In this document: piece by piece, positions 28,008-36,519 of the stretch
Numbering within the stretch: the first letter of the stretch is position 1
Layout: every line of letters starts with the position of its first letter
Source of the DNA: Dechloromonas sp.
Lineage (GTDB): Bacteria; Pseudomonadota; Gammaproteobacteria; Burkholderiales; Rhodocyclaceae
DNA length: 64,000 nt
Assembly: GCA_011391255.1 (NCBI GenBank)
Contig: JAABQV010000001.1
Span: forward strand, 186,001-250,000
Direction: 5' to 3'
Made by a program: the position numbers and the translations under genes
Notes under the pieces: model-generated
What the model saw: only the letters and a program-made list of their open reading frames with translations
Told to the model about the DNA's origin: nothing
Database searches by the model: none

Positions 28008-30328
28008 GTGATGTCGCCAGCCGTCTGGTCTTTCTGAAAAACCTTCAGGACGTTACCAACAAGATTCACGCAACGAACAACATCGACGAGATCATGCTCG
28101 CGCTGTCGCAGGACATCTGCAACCTGTTCAATGCGGATCGTCTGACCATTTACGTCTTGGGTGAAGACAAGCAATCCATAGTCTCCAAGGTAAAAACCGG
28201 GCTCAACTCATTCAAGGATATTCGCCTGCCGATTAGCGAGCAGAGTATTGCCGGCTATGCCGCAGCTACTCGCTCAGTCGCTAATTTGCGCGATGTCTAC
28301 GATGAAGTGGAGCTCAAACAATACAGCGCCAAGATGCATTTTTTGCAGGAAGTTGATAAGCGTACCGGCTACCGCTCCAAGCAAATGCTGGCCGCGCCGG
28401 TAATTGATGGCAACGATGAGTTGCTGGGGGTTGTGCAGTTAATCAATCACAAAACCGGCACGCCTTTTTCGGATTTTGAAGTCGAAGGCATTCGGGAACT
28501 GGCTAAAACCTTGGCCATCGCCTTTACACAGCGTCAGAAGTTGCCCTTTGTTGCCCGTTCAAAATACGATTACCTGATTGCCGATGGCATTCTAGCCAGC
28601 GGTGAAATGGATCTCGCCCAGCGCGCTGCGCGCCAAAAAGGGGTGGGGCTTGAAGAGGTTCTGGTCAAGGACTTCACAGTCAAGCCAGCGGCCATTGGCG
28701 CTGCATTGTCGCGTTTCTTTGATGTGCCCTACGAGCCTTTCAAGCCGGAGCGTTTGAAGCCGATAGATTTGCTGCGTAACATCAAGCGTGATTACGTCGA
28801 TGAGAGTGACTGGATACCGCTTGAGGAAAATAGCGATGGGCTGGTGGTCATGTCGCCTGATCCTGAGCGCCTGCGCAGTTCGCGCATTGTGAATAACATT
28901 TTCCCCAAAGCGAAGATCGCCTATCGCGTAACCACCCTGCGCGAGTTCGCTGCTACGGTCGACCAGTTTTTCGGGGCAATTTCCGACATGGGCTCGGTCG
29001 ATGACCTGCTCTCCGGCATGGGCGAGAGTGAGGAGTGCAGCGAAGTTGGTGAGGATATCAGCGCCGCTTCTGACAACGAACTTGTTCGTCTGGTGAACAA
29101 GATCATTGTCGAGGCCTACCAGCAAGGCGCCTCCGATATTCACATCGAGCCGCGTCCGGGCAAAGACAAAACCATGATCCGCTTCCGCAAGGACGGTTCG
29201 CTGGTCAATTACATTGAAATTCCCGCTTCCTACCGCTCATCGCTGATCACCCGACTGAAGATCATGTGCGATCTCGACATCTCGGAAAAGCGCCGGCCGC
29301 AGGACGGCAAGATCAAGTTCAAAAAATACGGCCCGCTTGATATTGAGTTGCGCGTCGCGACGATTCCCACGGCTGGTGGTGTCGAAGATGTGGTGATGCG
29401 GATTCTGGCCGCCGGTGAGCCAATCAAGCTTGACCAGCTCGGCCTCGCCCCACGTAACCACGAAAACCTGATCAAGTGCGTCGAAAAGCCTTATGGTCTG
29501 TTCTTCGTTTGCGGCCCGACCGGTTCCGGCAAAACCACCACGCTGCACTCGGTGTTGGGCTACCTGAATCGTCCGGAAACCAAAATCTGGACGGCTGAAG
29601 ACCCGGTTGAAATCACCCAAAAGGGTCTGCGCCAGGTGCAGGTTAACAAAAAAGCTGGCCTCGACTTCGCCACAGTAATGAAGGCTTTCTTGCGTGCCGA
29701 CCCCGACATCATCATGGTCGGCGAAATGCGCGATCCGGAAACCACCGGTATCGGCATCGAAGCCTCGCTCACCGGCCACCTGGTGTTTGCCACACTGCAC
29801 ACCAACTCAGCCACCGAATCGATCATCCGTCTGCTCGATATGGGTATGGATCCCTTCAATTTCGCCGATGCCCTGCTCGGCATCCTTGCCCAGCGCCTTG
29901 GTAAGCGCCTGTGCAAGGAATGCAAGGTCGCCTATCAGCCATCTGCCGAAGAAATCAAGCAACTGCTCCATGAGTACAGCGAAGAACTGACCAACACTGA
30001 GGCCTGGAAAAAAGACCCGCAAGGCTCGCTGGAGGCCATTAACCAAGAGTGGCTCAGCCGCTATGCCAAAGATGGCAAATTTACGTTGTACCGCGCCAAA
30101 GGGTGCCCAACCTGTAGCGACACTGGCTACAAAGGCCGCGTTGGTCTGCATGAGCTGCTGGTTGGCAGCGACCCGGTCAAAAAACTGATCCAGGAAAAAG
30201 CTCGTGTTGCCGAAATCCTCGCCTGCGCGCTGAATGAGGGAATGCGTACGCTCAAGATGGATGGTATCGAGAAGGTCATGCAGGGGATTACTGACATCAA
30301 GCAGGTACGTGCGGTCTGTATTAAGTGA
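28004..30328 (+). CDS. GAF-domain GspE/PilB-type secretion ATPase
   Basis: A 774-residue fusion. An N-terminal GAF domain (about 15-170, with DKRTGYRSKQMLAAPV) is followed by a T2SSE_N/MshEN-like region (about 185-330). The hexameric type II/IV ATPase has Walker A GPTGSGKTTTLHSVLG (about 504), IIMVGEMRDPET (about 568) and a zinc-binding four-Cys region, CKEC (about 636) and CPTC (about 701). Between the Cys pairs is an insert of about 60 residues. A GAF domain on a pilus or secretion ATPase is unusual. No other gsp or pil assembly genes adjoin it, so its partner machine is encoded elsewhere. Confidence 0.9.
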   Translation: MSDVASRLVFLKNLQDVTNKIHATNNIDEIMLALSQDICNLFNADRLTIYVLGEDKQSIVSKVKTGLNSFKDIRLPISEQSIAGYAAATRSVANLRDVYDEVELKQYSAKMHFLQEVDKRTGYRSKQMLAAPVIDGNDELLGVVQLINHKTGTPFSDFEVEGIRELAKTLAIAFTQRQKLPFVARSKYDYLIADGILASGEMDLAQRAARQKGVGLEEVLVKDFTVKPAAIGAALSRFFDVPYEPFKPERLKPIDLLRNIKRDYVDESDWIPLEENSDGLVVMSPDPERLRSSRIVNNIFPKAKIAYRVTTLREFAATVDQFFGAISDMGSVDDLLSGMGESEECSEVGEDISAASDNELVRLVNKIIVEAYQQGASDIHIEPRPGKDKTMIRFRKDGSLVNYIEIPASYRSSLITRLKIMCDLDISEKRRPQDGKIKFKKYGPLDIELRVATIPTAGGVEDVVMRILAAGEPIKLDQLGLAPRNHENLIKCVEKPYGLFFVCGPTGSGKTTTLHSVLGYLNRPETKIWTAEDPVEITQKGLRQVQVNKKAGLDFATVMKAFLRADPDIIMVGEMRDPETTGIGIEASLTGHLVFATLHTNSATESIIRLLDMGMDPFNFADALLGILAQRLGKRLCKECKVAYQPSAEEIKQLLHEYSEELTNTEAWKKDPQGSLEAINQEWLSRYAKDGKFTLYRAKGCPTCSDTGYKGRVGLHELLVGSDPVKKLIQEKARVAEILACALNEGMRTLKMDGIEKVMQGITDIKQVRAVCIK

Positions 30329-30338
30329 GATTGAGCCA

Positions 30339-30668
30339 ATGTTGACATCGCAAGACATCGATTCGGCAGTGCAACGCGTTCTTGCTGCAGCCAAGTCGCC
30401 GAAGAAAATTATCGTTTTTGGGTCTTACGGTCGCGGTGATGCTGACGAAGGCTCAGACCTTGATTTGCTGGTTGTTGAAAGCAAGCTTGAGCAGCGCCTT
30501 GAGGAGCACGTTGTTTTACGTGGAGCAATCGGTCGTTTGGCCCCGGGTGTAGGTGTCGATTTACTACTTTGTTCTGAGGATGAGTTTAACAAACGTAGCC
30601 AGGTGCCGGGGACTGCTTTCTACTGGGCGAAAAAAGAAGGGCGGGTGGCCTATGAATCAGGCTGCTGA
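30339..30668 (+). CDS. MNT-type nucleotidyltransferase
   Basis: A 109-residue minimal nucleotidyltransferase with the catalytic FGSYGRGDADEGSDLDLLV segment (G-S-x10-D-x-D) and a later VDLLLC acidic strand. It begins 11 bases after the GspE-like gene. Its 3' end overlaps the HEPN gene by 17 bases. MNT and HEPN proteins form toxin-antitoxin pairs in which, in the best studied case, the MNT protein AMPylates the HEPN RNase. Confidence 0.9.
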   Translation: MLTSQDIDSAVQRVLAAAKSPKKIIVFGSYGRGDADEGSDLDLLVVESKLEQRLEEHVVLRGAIGRLAPGVGVDLLLCSEDEFNKRSQVPGTAFYWAKKEGRVAYESGC

Positions 30669-31056
30669 AGAGGCTGGTCGTTTCTTTCGCCTAGCCTGTC
30701 GAGACCGGGATACGTTTGTCTTGTTGAGCGGGCTTGCGCAGGCCGATGAAGCCGCTATTGGATTCCATGCACAACAAGCTATTGAGAAAGCACTAAAAGC
30801 AGTTCTTTTCTTGTTCGGAGTGGAATTTCGGCGCACTCATGATCTTGAGGAACTGGCTTCTATGCTGCAGGATATTGGTCATAAATTGCCCGTTCAGATT
30901 GAGTCGCTGCGCTACATAAATCCCTATGCCGTCGAGTTTCGTTACCAGGAGGGTGAGTTGGGTGGTCTTGGCCGAGATGCTCTACTGCCAATTGTTACTG
31001 CCGTTACGCAATGGTGCGAAACCTGTCTGGCAGGCACACAAACTTCCAAGGATTAG
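30652..31056 (+). CDS. HEPN-domain protein, partner of the MNT nucleotidyltransferase
   Basis: A 134-residue all-alpha protein of the classic HEPN family, with FHAQQAIEKALKAVLF in the core helix, RRTHDLEELASML, and INPYAVEFRYQEGE near the C terminus. The canonical RNase motif R-x4-6-H is not obvious, so RNase activity is uncertain and it may be a nucleotide-binding HEPN. It overlaps the MNT gene by 17 bases, so translation is coupled. The HD-GYP gene starts two bases after its stop, which places this pair inside a signalling operon. Confidence 0.85.
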   Translation: MNQAAEEAGRFFRLACRDRDTFVLLSGLAQADEAAIGFHAQQAIEKALKAVLFLFGVEFRRTHDLEELASMLQDIGHKLPVQIESLRYINPYAVEFRYQEGELGGLGRDALLPIVTAVTQWCETCLAGTQTSKD

Positions 31057-31058
31057 TC

Positions 31059-32642
31059 ATGGAAACTATCGACGATCTATTCCGCCGCCTTGAACAACTT
31101 AACGACATTGGCGCCTCGCTCTCCAACGAGCGCAATCTTGAGCACCTGCTCGAGAAAATCCTTCTCGCGGCCAAAGCCATTACTCGGGCAGACGGTGGAA
31201 CGCTGTATCTTGTTTCCGACGATCACCAGCGCCTGCATTTCCAGATCGTGCGTACAGATTCGCTCAATATCGCCTTCGGGGGCACTAGCGGTCAGCCGGT
31301 TTCCGGGAAATTCCCTGATCTGGCACTGTACAAGGCTGATGGTCAGCCAAATAACACAATGGTTGCGGTCGACGCCGCAATTGGCCGGAAAACCATCAAT
31401 ATTGCCGATGCTTACACCGCTGAAGGTTTCGATTTCTCCGGTACGCGCAAATTTGACGAGCGTACCGGCTACCGCTCGCAATCCTTCCTCACCGTCCCGA
31501 TGCAGAATCACGAGGGCGAGATCATTGGTGTGCTGCAACTGATCAATGCGCTCGACGCCCAAAATCAGGTTAAGGCATTTACCACGGCTGATCAGCGTCT
31601 GGCTGAGTCACTGGCTTCGCAGGCCGCCATTGCCCTGACCAATCGACAGCTGGTGCAGCAACTTGAAGAACTGTTTGAGTCCTTCATCAAGCTCATCAAC
31701 TTGGCAATCGACGAAAAATCGCCCTATACCGGCGGTCACTGCCAACGCGTGCCAGAGCTGACCATGATGCTGGCTGAGGCCGTCAACGCCACTACCGAAG
31801 GCCCGCTTGCCGATTTCACCCTCACCGATAAAGATCGCTACGAGTTACGAATTGCCTCATTGATGCACGACTGCGGCAAAGTCACGACGCCCGTTCACGT
31901 TGTTGATAAGGCGACCAAGCTGCAAACGATCTATGACCGCATTCACCTGATTGACACCCGTTTTGAAGTCGTCAAGCGCGATGCCGAAGTGCGCAAATGG
32001 CAGCAAATTGCTGCAGGAGGAGAGCGCTCGGAAGCTGAAAATCAGTACTCAGCCTTTTGCCGGCAATGTGACGATGACCGGGAATTTTTGCGCAAAGCCA
32101 ATATCGGTAGTGAGCGCATGCGCGATGAAGACCTCGATCAGATCAGGGCCATTGCCATCCGTTATCGCTGGCAAAACGAACACGGCGAAGATGCAACGTT
32201 CCTCTCCGACAATGAACTCGAAAACCTGACCATCCGAGCCGGAACGCTCACAGCACCCGAGCGCGAGACCATAAATCACCACATCGTCGCGACGATCAAA
32301 ATGCTCGAACAGCTACCGTGGCCGAAGCACCTCAAAAATGTCCCTGAATACGCCGGTGGTCACCACGAGCGCATGGATGGAAAAGGTTATCCGAAAGGAC
32401 TGAAGCGCGACGACATGAGTTGGCAAGCCAGGATGATGGGTATTTCCGACATCTTTGAGGCGTTGACCGCAAAAGACCGCCCCTACAAGGACGGCATGAA
32501 GTTATCGCAGGCGCTTGGCATTCTCGAAAATTTCAAGAAAAACGGCCACATCGACCCGGATTTGCATGAGATATTCGTCAAGTCTGAGGTCTATCGGAAA
32601 TATGCGCTGGAATTCATGAATGAGCATCAGGTTGATTGCTGA
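31059..32642 (+). CDS. GAF-HD-GYP cyclic-di-GMP phosphodiesterase
   Basis: A 527-residue protein with an N-terminal GAF domain (about 15-185, containing FDERTGYRSQSFLTVPM) and a C-terminal HD-GYP domain. The metal-binding signature is complete: GGHCQRVPELT, HDCGKV (about 268) and HHERMDGKGYPKGL (about 434). An insert of roughly 100 residues, rich in charged helices, lies between the HD and HHE motifs, where typical HD-GYP domains have about 65 residues in all. Its GAF domain resembles that of the GspE-like protein. It starts two bases after the HEPN gene. Its last codons recur at 36653-36676. Confidence 0.92.
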   Translation: METIDDLFRRLEQLNDIGASLSNERNLEHLLEKILLAAKAITRADGGTLYLVSDDHQRLHFQIVRTDSLNIAFGGTSGQPVSGKFPDLALYKADGQPNNTMVAVDAAIGRKTINIADAYTAEGFDFSGTRKFDERTGYRSQSFLTVPMQNHEGEIIGVLQLINALDAQNQVKAFTTADQRLAESLASQAAIALTNRQLVQQLEELFESFIKLINLAIDEKSPYTGGHCQRVPELTMMLAEAVNATTEGPLADFTLTDKDRYELRIASLMHDCGKVTTPVHVVDKATKLQTIYDRIHLIDTRFEVVKRDAEVRKWQQIAAGGERSEAENQYSAFCRQCDDDREFLRKANIGSERMRDEDLDQIRAIAIRYRWQNEHGEDATFLSDNELENLTIRAGTLTAPERETINHHIVATIKMLEQLPWPKHLKNVPEYAGGHHERMDGKGYPKGLKRDDMSWQARMMGISDIFEALTAKDRPYKDGMKLSQALGILENFKKNGHIDPDLHEIFVKSEVYRKYALEFMNEHQVDC

Positions 32643-32749
32643 GGCCAGTGAATTGTTGGTAGGTCGGCTGGAATCTGAAGTGCTGATCTGATCCCTACTG
32701 GTGCCAAATAGTCCACAAACCATCGTCTGTTGCCTGATCTCGCTGCCTT

Positions 32750-33136
32750 TTACCAAACTACCTGTGTTCCAAAAAAAGCAAAAGCAGGGTCGCGCGAGAT
32801 CAAGGGGGCAGATTCGAGCGTGCTTTGCGCCGCCAGCATTCGATCAAACGGGTCACGATGATCAAGTGGGTAGGCGCCGGCACGCAGGGCGTGCAGATAG
32901 GTGATATGCAAGTGCTCAAAGCCATCTGCTTCGATCAATTCATTGAATCGCCGGATCGCCTCGCCTGCAACTGATAGCTTTCCAAGTCGGTACTTGGTGG
33001 CAATTTCCCAAGCACTCGCGGCGCTGACCAAAATGGTGTTGCCCTCGTCGGCAATGAGCGCCTTGGCCTGCGGTGATAGCTGCGGATCATTCGTCAGCCA
33101 CCACAAGAGGGTATGGGTATCCAGCAGGTACCTCAC
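32750..33136 (-). CDS. PIN-domain toxin (VapC-like)
   Basis: A 128-residue PIN-domain RNase. Acidic active-site residues are in LLDTHTLLWWL, SAASAWEIATKYRLGKL and DPFDRMLAAQ. The GTG start overlaps the antitoxin stop (GTGA), deciding the start and showing coupled translation. A longer in-frame TTG start would lie inside the antitoxin. The subtype with THTLLWW pairs commonly with Phd-type antitoxins, as here. Confidence 0.92.
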   Translation of the reverse strand: MRYLLDTHTLLWWLTNDPQLSPQAKALIADEGNTILVSAASAWEIATKYRLGKLSVAGEAIRRFNELIEADGFEHLHITYLHALRAGAYPLDHRDPFDRMLAAQSTLESAPLISRDPAFAFFGTQVVW

Positions 33137-33366
33137 TTGCTCTCCCAAGCGGCCAGTTCTTCCTCCGGCAAAGCATCAAAAAAGGCGTCATCAACCTGAC
33201 CAACCAGGCGACCTGGCTGCCGCTTTCCACTGTTGGGTGCCAAGGGCATCAAGCGGGCATAGGGCTTGCCCGCTTTGGCCAACACGATTTCCTGGCCGGC
33301 GTGCGCCTGCTCAAGAAGACGGGAAAAGTGAGTCTTGGCTTCATGAACGTTGATCATTACCGCCAT
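33133..33366 (-). CDS. Phd/YefM-family antitoxin
   Basis: A 77-residue antitoxin. The N-terminal DNA-binding half has INVHEAKTHFSRLLEQAHAGQ and IVLAKAGKPYARLMPL, and an acidic C-terminal tail (PEEELAAWESK) neutralises the toxin. It is first in the operon, so it should autorepress its promoter in the 300 bases upstream. An alternative Met three codons later is possible. Confidence 0.92.
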   Translation of the reverse strand: MAVMINVHEAKTHFSRLLEQAHAGQEIVLAKAGKPYARLMPLAPNSGKRQPGRLVGQVDDAFFDALPEEELAAWESK

Positions 33367-33665
33367 GTGAGTCTCCTGGTTGGTTTGGTTGATGGACTAA
33401 GTCTAGCATTGTCAAGGGAAGGCTTCAATGACGTTTTCTGGGCAGGCAAAGGCCAGCATGTTTAGTGCGCGAGATGACCCAAAATACCGTGGTCCCCTGT
33501 TTGTGCAAGATTGGTGACACCCCGTTCGCCGCCAATTAATGCCGTTGGCAACAACTGGGAACAGCAGTGCCAGAAATCGAATAAACACGGATTCGCTGTC
33601 TTCTGTTAATTGTTGCTGTCGCAATTGCCGTCGTAGAATGTTCACACCACCGGGAGGAATACATC
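33367..33665. other. Intergenic region between the antitoxin and Uma2 genes
   Basis: This 299-base gap holds the divergent promoters of the toxin-antitoxin pair and the Uma2 gene. ACCGTGGTCCCCTGTTT at 33481-33497 matches the GTCCCC-type motif of the larger repeat at 36482-36500. I see no convincing open reading frame. Confidence 0.5.
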
Positions 33666-34253
33666 ATGGGCTTACCGCAACTGAAGGATCAAGGTTTCTG
33701 CTACGCCGAATATCAAAGCTGGGGGTCGCAAGATCGCTATGAACTGATCGACGGCGAGGCATTTGCCATGGCGCCGGCGCCGACGATTCCGCATCAAAAC
33801 CTTGTTTTGCACATTGCGACTCAACTCAAGCGGGCCCTGGCCGGCAAACCATGCCAGCCTTTTATCGCCCCTGTCGATGTGCTCTTGCCGCATGGCAATG
33901 AAACCGATGGCGCAGTGCGGACGGTGGTGCAGCCCGATGTTTTCGTCGTTTGCGATCCGGCCAAAATCACCGAACGTGCCATCCTTGGGGCGCCGGATTG
34001 GATTGTTGAAGTGCTGTCACCAGCCACTGCTTCCCGCGACCATATTGGTAAGCGTTTGGCCTACGAGCAAGCCGGGGTGCTTGAGTACTGGCTGGTGCAT
34101 CCTATCGACAAGGTGCTGATGATTTACATCCTTGAAGATGGCGCCTACGGCAAACCGATCGTGCTGGCGCTAGAAGGGGAAACGCCGATTGCCGTGCTGC
34201 CCGGTTTGGTGATTCAGTGGCCGGAGGAGTCGCTGCCGGTTGAGGCTGAGTAA
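33666..34253 (+). CDS. Uma2-family (DUF820) putative nuclease
   Basis: A 195-residue member of the Uma2 family, which has a restriction-endonuclease-like PD-(D/E)XK fold. The family pattern is visible: YELIDGEAFAMAPAPTIPHQ near residue 22, VVQPDVFVVCDPAK and APDWIVEVLSPATASRDHIGKR with the catalytic D, E and K. GGGAGG precedes the ATG. Function is unknown across the family; such genes are common in accessory regions. Confidence 0.88.
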   Translation: MGLPQLKDQGFCYAEYQSWGSQDRYELIDGEAFAMAPAPTIPHQNLVLHIATQLKRALAGKPCQPFIAPVDVLLPHGNETDGAVRTVVQPDVFVVCDPAKITERAILGAPDWIVEVLSPATASRDHIGKRLAYEQAGVLEYWLVHPIDKVLMIYILEDGAYGKPIVLALEGETPIAVLPGLVIQWPEESLPVEAE

Positions 34254-34467
34254 CCATTGGCGGCAGTCGAGGCGGGATTCCGCCAGTGTCGGTTCGGAGG
34301 TTTTGCTTGGTTGGCGTAAGCCGTTCTGGTGGCGGCCCTTGCTCCTCCGAGCCGAAGAAATATAAAACGTCCGTCATACCGGCGAAGGCCGGTATCCAGT
34401 GCCGGGATGACCTGACCAACTAAACTCTAGCCTGCGCCGGGGTGACGAATTCAAACAGGGCAGATAG
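34254..34467. other. Intergenic region with repeat copy A
   Basis: This stretch has no gene. It contains repeat copy A (34363-34452), and its 3' end directly abuts the truncated antitoxin remnant. Confidence 0.5.
34363..34452. repeat. Dispersed repeat, copy A (CGTCATACCGG type)
   Basis: It resembles the sequence at 36065-36153 over about 90 bases, with shared blocks such as GGCGAAGGCCGGTATC. Both copies include an internal short palindrome (CCGGCGAAGGCCGG). The right end, CCGGGGTGACGAATTCAAA, matches the right end of the element at 44768-44990 (CCCGGAGTGACGAATTCAAA). REP-like, non-coding. Confidence 0.7.
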
Positions 34468-34670
34468 TTGTGGGCTGCAATGGGGCTGACCGTCTCCGAC
34501 GCTTTACGCATCATGCTGACCCGCGTCGCCCGCCAGAAGGCTTTGCCGTTCGAGCCTTTGATTCCGAACGAAACCACCATCGCAGCCATGCGCGAGGCAC
34601 ACGCCGGCAACACCTCAAGAGCTTTGACAGCGTTGGGGCGTTGATGGCGGATCTGCATGCGGAAGATTGA
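34468..34670 (+). pseudogene. Broken RelB/DinJ-type antitoxin remnant
   Basis: From 34468 one frame reads LWAAMGLTVSDALRIMLTR and continues to PNETTIAAMREAHAGN, which is the body of a RelB/DinJ antitoxin. It then runs into a stop at 34643-34645. A second frame picks up HLKSFDSVGALMADLHAED and stops at 34670, matching the normal C-terminal end of the family. One frameshift near 34610-34615 joins them. The 5' end is also lost: an in-frame TAG precedes the remnant and repeat copy A abuts it. No toxin partner follows. Confidence 0.8.
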
Positions 34671-34673
34671 GGT

Positions 34674-35909
34674 TCAGAGGCAAGCAGCCGGAATGGCAAG
34701 AATTCGCTCAGCCAACCATCGCGGTCGCTCATCATTATTGATGACCAGGCCGAAGGGGCTGTTGTGTGCAGTGACAAATTCTGAAAGCGAGCGTAAAGCA
34801 CGCTTGTCAGACTGCTGAGTCAACTTGATTTCTATTGCTAGCAGCGATGCATTTCCAAATTGGCCTTCCAAAATCAGGTCAATCTCTGCTCCGCCTCGTG
34901 TTCGATAGTGAAAAGGGGTTACGTCAATACCGGCATTTTCAAAACCCCTCAATAACGTTTCCACCACCATCCCCTCCCACGACTTGCCCACAACAGGATG
35001 CGTGGCAAGCATGTTGGTATCCTGGATTCGTAACAACCGATGCAACAAACCGCTATCCCGCAAGAAACCTTTGGGGTGCCTGATCAATTGCTTCGCGGCA
35101 GAGCGATCCCAGGCCGGAATATGGCGCCACAAAAAAGTATTGTGAGCAATGCTTAACCAGTCGCGCACTGTGGGTTCGCTCACCCCAAGGGTTCTGGCTA
35201 TGTCAGCGTTATTAATAATATTTCCGGAATGTTGACTCAGTAGCGAGATAAATTGCCGGTAGCGATCCCGATTCAGATTGGGAAACAACGCGCCAATGTC
35301 ACGTAATAAATAGGCATCAATATAGTGGCGATACCATAGGCTTCGAAACTCGACATCATCACTCAGCCAAGGCTCTGGATACCCACCCTGAAACCAGTAG
35401 TCTTGAACTTGCTGCAAGCTCAGGCGAGCCGCTATTTCTGCCTGAATGTCGGCAATCGGAGCGCCTTTTGCCAGCAGGGAATAAAAAGCGGAAGTCGGTA
35501 ATTGCCACGCCTCTGCCAGGCTCAGTGGAGACATTTCCAGATAAGCGACCCGTCCTGCCAGGCTTTCTGAAATTTGCTTAACCAACGCCGGCGAACTGGA
35601 GCCTGATAATAAAAAGCGTCCCTTCCTGGAGCGGTCACGATCAATCGCCACGCGCAACGCTGAGAACAAAGGTGGTGCCAACTGCGCTTCATCAATCACC
35701 ACCTTGTCGGCATGCAAACGGAAAAACAAATCCGGGTCAGACAGTAGTTGCTGACGATCCGTTGAGTTCTCCATATCAAAACGCTGCCACTCACCGGGGA
35801 GCGAGTTCAGCAACGTCGTCTTACCGGATTGCCGCACTCCGGTCAGCACGACACACGGGAAGTGCGACAGTAACGTCTGTAAGTGAAATTGAATATGCCG
35901 GGCGATCAT
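34674..35909 (-). CDS. AAA-type ATPase with C-terminal DUF4143
   Basis: A 411-residue ATPase. Walker A is GVRQSGKTTLLNSL (about 23-36), Walker B is VVIDEAQLAP, and the sensor-like LLSGSSSPALV follows. A winged-helix region lies near residue 235, and the DUF4143 domain (about 290-400) has a PD-(D/E)XK-like TRGGAEIDLIL and LAIEIKLTQQ. The family is abundant in accessory DNA and its role is not established. It is convergent with the antitoxin remnant three bases away. Confidence 0.88.
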   Translation of the reverse strand: MIARHIQFHLQTLLSHFPCVVLTGVRQSGKTTLLNSLPGEWQRFDMENSTDRQQLLSDPDLFFRLHADKVVIDEAQLAPPLFSALRVAIDRDRSRKGRFLLSGSSSPALVKQISESLAGRVAYLEMSPLSLAEAWQLPTSAFYSLLAKGAPIADIQAEIAARLSLQQVQDYWFQGGYPEPWLSDDVEFRSLWYRHYIDAYLLRDIGALFPNLNRDRYRQFISLLSQHSGNIINNADIARTLGVSEPTVRDWLSIAHNTFLWRHIPAWDRSAAKQLIRHPKGFLRDSGLLHRLLRIQDTNMLATHPVVGKSWEGMVVETLLRGFENAGIDVTPFHYRTRGGAEIDLILEGQFGNASLLAIEIKLTQQSDKRALRSLSEFVTAHNSPFGLVINNDERPRWLAERILAIPAACL

Positions 35910-36519
35910 TGGTGTAAATTCTAAACCGGTTGATTAGTAATTACAGTATTTTAATCGCTGAGGTTCAAAACGGCACTATTTTTTAGCGAAGTTCGAAAGT
36001 TGTTTTATTGAAAAAATCGCAAATCAAAAAATGGTGCCCGAGTTTTTTATTGCTCCGGTTCGATAATATGAAACGACCGTCATATCGGCGAAGGCCGGTA
36101 TCAAGTGCAGGCGTGGTCTGACCCACTGAACCCCAGTCTGCGCGGGGATGAGTTTGCCAACGTTATGCGGATACCTTTGTTAGTTAGGATGATGGACTGT
36201 CCAGCAGCGCACGATCAAGTCGACGATTCAGGCGAACCCGAGTCATCCGGTCTTTTAGGCCGCCAAGCTAACCTGCAAATTCATCGGTACGTTTGATTGA
36301 GTAGATGAAATTATTGTAGTCGGTCGATTACGCAAGAGATCAGCCAGATTGCTACGGTCGACACCGGAAAGGGTGCGAAAACGTATCTTTTCAGGCCGGC
36401 TTAAACTACCCGGAATTTGGATAGTTAAACGGAAATCGTAGGAAATCCATGCGACCATGTACGCACGAAATGCTTCCGAAAACCGTGGTCTGTCCCCTGT
36501 TTTCTGGTCCCTGTTTTCT
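35910..36519. other. Non-coding accessory stretch with repeat debris
   Basis: No gene is supported in this 610-base stretch. It holds the promoter side of the DUF4143 gene, repeat copy B, and CCGTGGTCTGTCCCCTGTTTTC at 36484-36505, whose first half recurs inverted at 40849-40863 and in part at 33481. The 11-mer GGATAGTTAAA at 36418 also occurs at 37492, upstream of the TPR protein gene. Confidence 0.5.
36065..36153. repeat. Dispersed repeat, copy B
   Basis: This is the diverged partner of copy A at 34363-34452. It keeps ATATGAAACGACCGTCAT and GGCGAAGGCCGGTATC but has lost the clean right end. The two copies lie on the same strand 1.7 kb apart and bracket the antitoxin remnant and the DUF4143 gene. 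Confidence 0.65.
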
